Of a stretch of DNA of 64,000 nucleotides, positions 59,648-64,000 are shown one piece after another. Source of the DNA: JAJFTV01 sp036825755 (GTDB lineage Bacteria; Chloroflexota; Anaerolineae; Anaerolineales; Anaerolineaceae). Both the position numbers and the translations under genes were made by a program. Under the pieces are notes generated by a model. The model worked only from the letters and a program-made list of their open reading frames with translations. It was not told the origin of the DNA and did no database searches. The stretch lies in assembly GCA_036825755.1 (NCBI GenBank), contig DAISXR010000002.1, positions 1 through 64,000 of the forward strand, read 5' to 3'. How positions within the stretch are numbered: the first letter of the stretch is position 1; every line of letters begins with the position of its first letter.

Positions 59648-61258
59648 TCACCTCGTCGCTAATTGAGATGCAATGCTGGTACCGTCGCCCTGGATGCGTT
59701 CCACATCACAGCCGGTAGCCCGCAGTTTTTCGAGCAGTTCTTCAGGAAAACTCTGTGCGTTTCCCACCACAGTCACCTTTTTTGCCAGGGCGGCTTCACG
59801 GACGGAGAAACCCACCGTGACGCGGTGTTTTTTGATAAAAGGACGGATCACATCCAGGTGCCAGTCTGCAACTCCCCACTCATACAGCGGCAGCAGCAGG
59901 TAGTGATCGATCGGACGAACGAAATTGGGGCTCTTGCCGGGGTGAATGTTCACCTTCGCGTTTGTTGCGCTCACACTGGCGGTGCTGGCTGCAGGTTCAG
60001 ACATCTGTGTTTCAGACAGTCTCTCGGCGGGCATGATTTTCTCTTCCACCGCAGAAACCGGTGTTGGATCAACCTTTTGCAGATCCGGTTCAAAGGTCAG
60101 CTTTCCGGTGGTTACACTGTCATCAAAGACATCTTCTTTCACCGGCTGGTTTTCAGCGGCAAACAGGTCGGACTTGGGTGACTGACGGGCCAGGTTTTTT
60201 CGTTTTTCACGCCAGACTTTTTCATCCTTTTCACAGGATTCAAGGCACCAGCGTTGGAAGGCTTTTACAACGGGCAATCTTTCTTCATTGGGCTGATACC
60301 AGGCCTGGGCGGCATAAGGATCCCCTTCAGCGGCCGTCAGCAGCCAGTAAAAAGCGCAAACAATGTTATCGGCAACCGGTTCCAGCAGCTCATTTTGCAT
60401 GTCATTGGTGATCACCTTTTCGCCGTACATCAGATTGGCAATCATCGTGGCGGTGCCGGTCAGGCCGTTCTTTGCATAATTGGCTTCCTGTTTATGATGA
60501 AAGGGATATTGAGCGCCTGCTCCCAGTAAAAAGATGGGCAGGGTTTTCCCCAGAATGTTATCGGTGATCTGGTTGTACCATTCAAAGGCACGGAAACCTC
60601 TTTGATCCGGCTCGGTGGGGTCGGAATACGGGCGGTTATTGGTCCACACCTCAGGGCCGCCGGCGCCCCAGTTCAGTGATTTTCCCCACGTCCAGGCGTA
60701 GGCGGATAACTGCATCTGATCGATGAGCAACTCATCGCGGGTGAGGATTTTCGTCAATGCGGAGCGCAGAAACACGGTATCCCAGTAATCGCCGCCCGGA
60801 TGCAGGGGAGGGAAGATGGGCGTGATGCCGTATTGAAGCGCCAGGTTGGCGTAGGGAATAAAGTGATCCAGGAATTGATCCACCAGGTTTTTTTGCGTCC
60901 AGCCTGATGCCGACCAGGAGGTACGCACATTAGGCTGATCGAAGAAGATGATCTTTTTCACGCCCCAACGGGAATAGGCGCGAATCAGGAGTTCAACATT
61001 CTGGACGGTTCCCAGCGTTTCCGGTGAGCAGTTGAAGTGAAGAACCGGTTCGATTTTATTCTGCAGAAGCCCGCGGATAAATGGTTCCGGAATGGCCCGA
61101 TCGGGCGGGGCAATCAGCAGCATCCAACTGGTCTGCATGGATTTCAATTCCGGCAACCAGTTTTTCAAATCCTGGTATCGGTAATGCAATGTATCCGGAA
61201 AATAGTGAAATCCGATGCGTTTTCGATATTGGAATTCAAGGGCAGTCTGTGCATCCAT
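59648..61258 (-). CDS. TIM-barrel-like protein with a cell-wall-binding-repeat-like C-terminus, unknown function
   Basis: A 536-residue protein directly upstream of ftsZ; its stop is four bases before the ftsZ start and its last codons carry the ftsZ ribosome site. Residues 10-370 alternate strands and helices, with conserved-looking GFHYFPDTLHYRY, PVLHFNCSPE, FFDQPNVR, QMQLSAYAWTWGKS and FEWYNQITDN, reminiscent of a glycosidase barrel but I cannot assign a GH family. Residues 385-440 are a low-complexity linker. The end (about 470-535) has KKVTVVGNAQSFPEELLEKL and a RIQGDGTSIASQLA motif similar to cell-wall-binding repeat 2. No signal peptide is visible. Confidence 0.7.
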   Translation of the reverse strand: MDAQTALEFQYRKRIGFHYFPDTLHYRYQDLKNWLPELKSMQTSWMLLIAPPDRAIPEPFIRGLLQNKIEPVLHFNCSPETLGTVQNVELLIRAYSRWGVKKIIFFDQPNVRTSWSASGWTQKNLVDQFLDHFIPYANLALQYGITPIFPPLHPGGDYWDTVFLRSALTKILTRDELLIDQMQLSAYAWTWGKSLNWGAGGPEVWTNNRPYSDPTEPDQRGFRAFEWYNQITDNILGKTLPIFLLGAGAQYPFHHKQEANYAKNGLTGTATMIANLMYGEKVITNDMQNELLEPVADNIVCAFYWLLTAAEGDPYAAQAWYQPNEERLPVVKAFQRWCLESCEKDEKVWREKRKNLARQSPKSDLFAAENQPVKEDVFDDSVTTGKLTFEPDLQKVDPTPVSAVEEKIMPAERLSETQMSEPAASTASVSATNAKVNIHPGKSPNFVRPIDHYLLLPLYEWGVADWHLDVIRPFIKKHRVTVGFSVREAALAKKVTVVGNAQSFPEELLEKLRATGCDVERIQGDGTSIASQLATR

Positions 61259-61357
61259 AATAATTTCCCGTTATCCCTTTCAAATTTCACATGCAGCGTG
61301 CCAACATGTAGGTGCAAGATATATGCCAGACATGCAAAAGCGTACCAAAATAACTGC

Positions 61358-61363
61358 TATAAT
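61358..61363 (+). promoter_or_regulatory. -10 box giving a leaderless message for the SDR gene
   Basis: TATAAT ends eight bases before the ATG at 61372, so transcription would begin on or within a base or two of the start codon. There is no Shine-Dalgarno sequence. Confidence 0.5.
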
Positions 61364-61371
61364 TAGAGTAT

Positions 61372-62265
61372 ATGATTCTAATCGCGGGCGGCACTGGTTT
61401 TATCGGTCAGGTTCTGGCCAGATACTTATTGGATATGGAAATCCCGGTGCGCCTGCTGGTACGACCCTCCAAAAAGACACCCAGATTAATCACCGGAAAG
61501 AAACTGGATATTGCGGTGGCTTCGCTGCAGGATGAACGCAGCCTGCGGGCAGCTTTTACCGATGTGGATGTATTGATCCATCTGGTGTCTGATGAACGCA
61601 GGGGCGCCAAAGCCAATTTTGCCGGGGTGGATATTCAGGGCACACAGGCCTTGGTGAGAGCAGCCCGCCAGAGCCGCGTCAAACAGATCATCTACCTGAG
61701 CCATCTTGGTTCTGATAAGGGCTCGGCCTTCGCCATGCTGAAGACCAAGTCGATTTGCGAGGCGGCCATCCAGAACAGTCAGGTGCCGTACACCATCATC
61801 CGCTCAGGCGTGGTCTTCGGTCCGAACGACCAGTTCACCAGCTCAATTGCCCGGTTGATCAAACGCTCCGCCGGGCTGGTCTTCATTCCCGGCGACGGAC
61901 GCACCCTCATCCAACCGATCTGGGTGGATGATCTGGCGGCCTGCATTCACTGGACGCTGGGTAATCCGCGCGCTGTCAATCAGATCATCTCGCTGGGCGG
62001 GGGTGAATATCTCACCATCCAGCAGGTGGTTGAAGATATCATGGAAGCCACCGGACGAAAGCGTCTCCTCATCCCGCTTGGCCCGGTGTACTTGAGAACC
62101 CTGGCGTTGATTATCGAACAGTTCATGGGGCAGATCCCCATCTCCATCAACTGGCTTGATTACCTGGCCTCCAACCGAACCTGTTCGGTGGATACCCTTC
62201 CGCGCGTTTTTGGAATTATCCCCTCGCGTTTCTCCAACCAACTTGGTTACCTGAAAGGGAAATAG
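61372..62265 (+). CDS. Atypical SDR (NDUFA9-like) NAD(P)-binding protein
   Basis: A 297-residue Rossmann protein beginning with the dinucleotide loop LIAGGTGFIGQVLAR at residues 3-17. It resembles the complex I NDUFA9/atypical SDR group (YLSHLG, KSICEAAIQ, YTIIRSGVVFGP, QPIWVDDLA) rather than a classical SDR; the usual YxxxK catalytic pair is not evident. Such proteins bind NADPH and may act as sugar or quinone-linked reductases or as structural subunits. It lacks a ribosome site but has a -10 box directly upstream, consistent with a leaderless transcript. Followed after three bases by the GH57 gene. Confidence 0.85.
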   Translation: MILIAGGTGFIGQVLARYLLDMEIPVRLLVRPSKKTPRLITGKKLDIAVASLQDERSLRAAFTDVDVLIHLVSDERRGAKANFAGVDIQGTQALVRAARQSRVKQIIYLSHLGSDKGSAFAMLKTKSICEAAIQNSQVPYTIIRSGVVFGPNDQFTSSIARLIKRSAGLVFIPGDGRTLIQPIWVDDLAACIHWTLGNPRAVNQIISLGGGEYLTIQQVVEDIMEATGRKRLLIPLGPVYLRTLALIIEQFMGQIPISINWLDYLASNRTCSVDTLPRVFGIIPSRFSNQLGYLKGK

Positions 62266-62268
62266 ACA

Positions 62269-63738
62269 TTGGATCAGCTCCCAACACATGCGTTTTGCAT
62301 CCACGGTCATTTTTACCAGCCACCTCGTGAGGATGCGCTGACAGGTAAAATCCCCGAAGAGCGGGGCGCTTCACCTTATCATGACTGGAATGCACGGATC
62401 AATGATCAATGCTATCAACCGAATGCCGAGCTGGGTAACTTTGAGGGGATCAGTTATGATGTGGGACCTACCCTGGCAGACTGGATGGCGAAAGCGGATC
62501 CAAAAACCCTTGCCAGCATCATTGAACAGGATCAGGTGAACGTGCGCCGGTACGGGGTGGGGAACGCGATGGCGCAGGCTTACAACCATACTATCCTGCC
62601 GCTTGCATCCACAACCGATAAATGGACCCAGATCAGGTGGGGGATCGATGACTTCAAGTTTCGATACCGCCATGATCCACAGGGCATGTGGCTGCCGGAA
62701 ACCGCCGTTGACCTGGAAACGCTGGATATTCTGGCTCAAAATGGGATCCAGTTCACCATTCTGGCGCCCTGGCAAACAACAGCCAAAGATCTGGATGTGA
62801 GTAAACCATACTGGGTAAACTGTTTTGATGGGCGACGTATGATCGTCTTCTTTTACCATCAGAGTCTGAGCTCCAGGGTCAGCTTTGACCCGGGTGCCAC
62901 CGCCAACGCCGATCAGTTTTTACTGCAGATCCTGATGCCCCAGTATGCCCAGCAAAACGGCAGTCAGCCAGGCGATCAGCTCCTGATCATCGCTTCGGAT
63001 GGTGAAGCGTATGGTCATCACCACCCGTTTCGCGATAAATTTCTCTCGTACCTGCTGAACCGGGCGGTGGAAGGCAAACAGGTGATTAAATCTTATCCCG
63101 CGCTGTGGCTCAAAGATCACCCACCGGTGGAAACCGCCGAGATCATCGATTTCACCTCGTGGAGCTGTCATCACGGGGTGAAGCGCTGGGCATCTACCTG
63201 CGGGTGTACGCCCAACGGATCATGGAAGAAACCGCTCAGGGTGGCTTTCAACCGCATCGCCAGGGACATTGACCGGGTGTATCTCAAATACATGTCCAAA
63301 TATCAGACCGATGCCTGGGAACTGCGGCATGGTTATATGGCGGTATTCAATGGACAAATCGACGAAGGAGAGTACATTCGCAGCCGGGTAAAGAGCGCTC
63401 TGGACGACCGTGAATTGAAAGTGATATCCCTGCTACTTGCGGCGCAATTTCAGCGGCAGCGTATGTTCACCTCATGCGCCTGGTTTTTTGAAGATTTCGA
63501 CCGGATTGAGCCGAGAAACAATGTTAAATATGCCGCTCAGGCAGTCTGGCTCACCCGTCTGGCGACCGGTGTGGATCTGGATGCGCAGGCAATGCATTAT
63601 CTGGAAGCGGTAAAAAGCTGGAGGTCCAGCATAACCGCTGACCAGGTGTACAAACAGCATGTTCAGGAGATCGCATCCACGCCGTTCAGCGATTATTCTC
63701 AAGACCTGGTCAGCAGGTTGAAGAACTTCTCCGTTTGA
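62269..63738 (+). CDS. Glycoside hydrolase family 57-like (alpha-glucan processing)
   Basis: A 489-residue GH57-type barrel. It opens with FCIHGHFYQPPRED, typical of the subgroup with a DUF3536-like region; the probable nucleophile is Glu 144 in MWLPETAVD and the acid Asp 244 in ASDGEAYGHHH. GH57 enzymes act on alpha-glucans (amylase, branching enzyme, pullulanase). The start is TTG three bases after the SDR stop, with a purine-rich GAAAGGGA upstream. It overlaps the last 40 bases of an opposite-strand gene. No signal peptide, so intracellular glycogen or maltodextrin metabolism is likely. Confidence 0.9.
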   Translation: MDQLPTHAFCIHGHFYQPPREDALTGKIPEERGASPYHDWNARINDQCYQPNAELGNFEGISYDVGPTLADWMAKADPKTLASIIEQDQVNVRRYGVGNAMAQAYNHTILPLASTTDKWTQIRWGIDDFKFRYRHDPQGMWLPETAVDLETLDILAQNGIQFTILAPWQTTAKDLDVSKPYWVNCFDGRRMIVFFYHQSLSSRVSFDPGATANADQFLLQILMPQYAQQNGSQPGDQLLIIASDGEAYGHHHPFRDKFLSYLLNRAVEGKQVIKSYPALWLKDHPPVETAEIIDFTSWSCHHGVKRWASTCGCTPNGSWKKPLRVAFNRIARDIDRVYLKYMSKYQTDAWELRHGYMAVFNGQIDEGEYIRSRVKSALDDRELKVISLLLAAQFQRQRMFTSCAWFFEDFDRIEPRNNVKYAAQAVWLTRLATGVDLDAQAMHYLEAVKSWRSSITADQVYKQHVQEIASTPFSDYSQDLVSRLKNFSV

Positions 63739-64000
63739 TAACCTGATCGCTTCGCGGTAGCAGTAAGGCGCTCCAGACAGGTGACAACTGTTAAAATCTT
63801 TTCCAGTGATTCGGTCATCGCCTGACCCGGATTGGATAAATTTTCCAGTACATTCAGGGCCTCCAGCCAGCCGCAATAATCCTCGAATTTCTCCTTTGAG
63901 AAGTATTCCACATTCTCAAAACAGTTCACTTTCAAAAGCCGCGCCGTCAGAGGCTGGGCGAAGACCACTCGCAGCCAATCAGCGGCGCAGCCGGTTAATG
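63699..64000 (-). CDS. C-terminal part of an unknown protein, start outside window
   Basis: The minus-strand frame is open from the window edge to a stop at 63699, giving the last 99 residues of a longer protein. The segment is helical with LLKVNCFENVEYFSKE, FEDYCGWLEAL and a final lysine-rich tail. The pattern recalls the C-terminal helical part of some alpha-amylase family proteins of this phylum, and the neighbouring GH57 gene would fit, but this is a weak memory-based guess. It converges with the GH57 gene with a 40-base overlap. Confidence 0.5.
   Translation of the reverse strand, partial: LTGCAADWLRVVFAQPLTARLLKVNCFENVEYFSKEKFEDYCGWLEALNVLENLSNPGQAMTESLEKILTVVTCLERLTATAKRSGYQTEKFFNLLTRS

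Overview
The window looks like a chromosomal piece of a Chloroflexota bacterium, most likely class Anaerolineae, probably a metagenome-assembled genome. The evidence is the gene content: lipoproteins with long Thr/Pro/Ala-rich linkers, three tandem LysM/M23 hydrolases, a SelA operon, a TatC-TatA-TatB-like cluster, an FtsZ outside a dcw cluster, and oligopeptide transporters. Two scaffold gaps of exactly 100 N also point to an assembled draft. There is no rRNA to confirm the taxonomy. The one tRNA is tRNA-Pro(CGG). I see no CRISPR array, insertion sequence or prophage.

Layout. 1-5.2 kb: end of an amidohydrolase, a small membrane protein, long-form formate-THF ligase, diaminopimelate decarboxylase, a methyltransferase. 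5.2-10.5 kb: DnaQ/DinG-type helicase divergent from a GH36-like alpha-galactosidase. 10.5-17.3 kb (minus): one-carbon/methionine genes (stand-alone pterin-binding methyltransferase, then a homocysteine methyltransferase-MetF fusion), then coaX-coaBC-metallophosphoesterase and a DUF4349 lipoprotein. 17.3-23.2 kb (plus): membrane protein-selA-M24 peptidase-tsaD-ECF sigma-zinc anti-sigma, then a two-CxxC disulfide oxidoreductase. 23.2-32.1 kb (minus): inositol-phosphate synthase, polysaccharide deacetylase, HIT protein and three paralogous LysM/M23 lipoproteins. 32.2-36.5 kb (minus): SBP-DppB-DppC oligopeptide transporter; the binding protein appears circularly permuted. 36.5-46.9 kb: AlkZ-like protein, tRNA-Pro, an FtsX/ABC exporter with a two-component system broken by gaps, cytochrome b561, LhgO, proline dehydrogenase. 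47.2-51.7 kb: GlmS, histidine phosphatase, SlyD-like FKBP, class III aminotransferase. 51.9-56.3 kb: two D-aminoacylase paralogs and a third amidohydrolase. 56.4-58.4 kb: Tat genes and two small proteins. 58.5-64 kb: divergent FtsZ coupled to a TIM-barrel/cell-wall-binding-like protein, an SDR, a GH57 enzyme and a partial gene.

How it fits together: the metabolism looks heterotrophic, based on peptides, D-amino acids and sugars, with folate C1 enzymes and much cell-envelope remodelling (three murein hydrolase paralogs, deacetylase, GlmS, LysA, FtsZ). The observations most worth a second look are the circularly permuted family 5 binding protein, the FtsZ whose second T7-loop aspartate is a histidine and which is coupled to an unfamiliar wall-binding-like protein, and the three tandem murein hydrolases with a DxDxDG loop inside the M23 domain.
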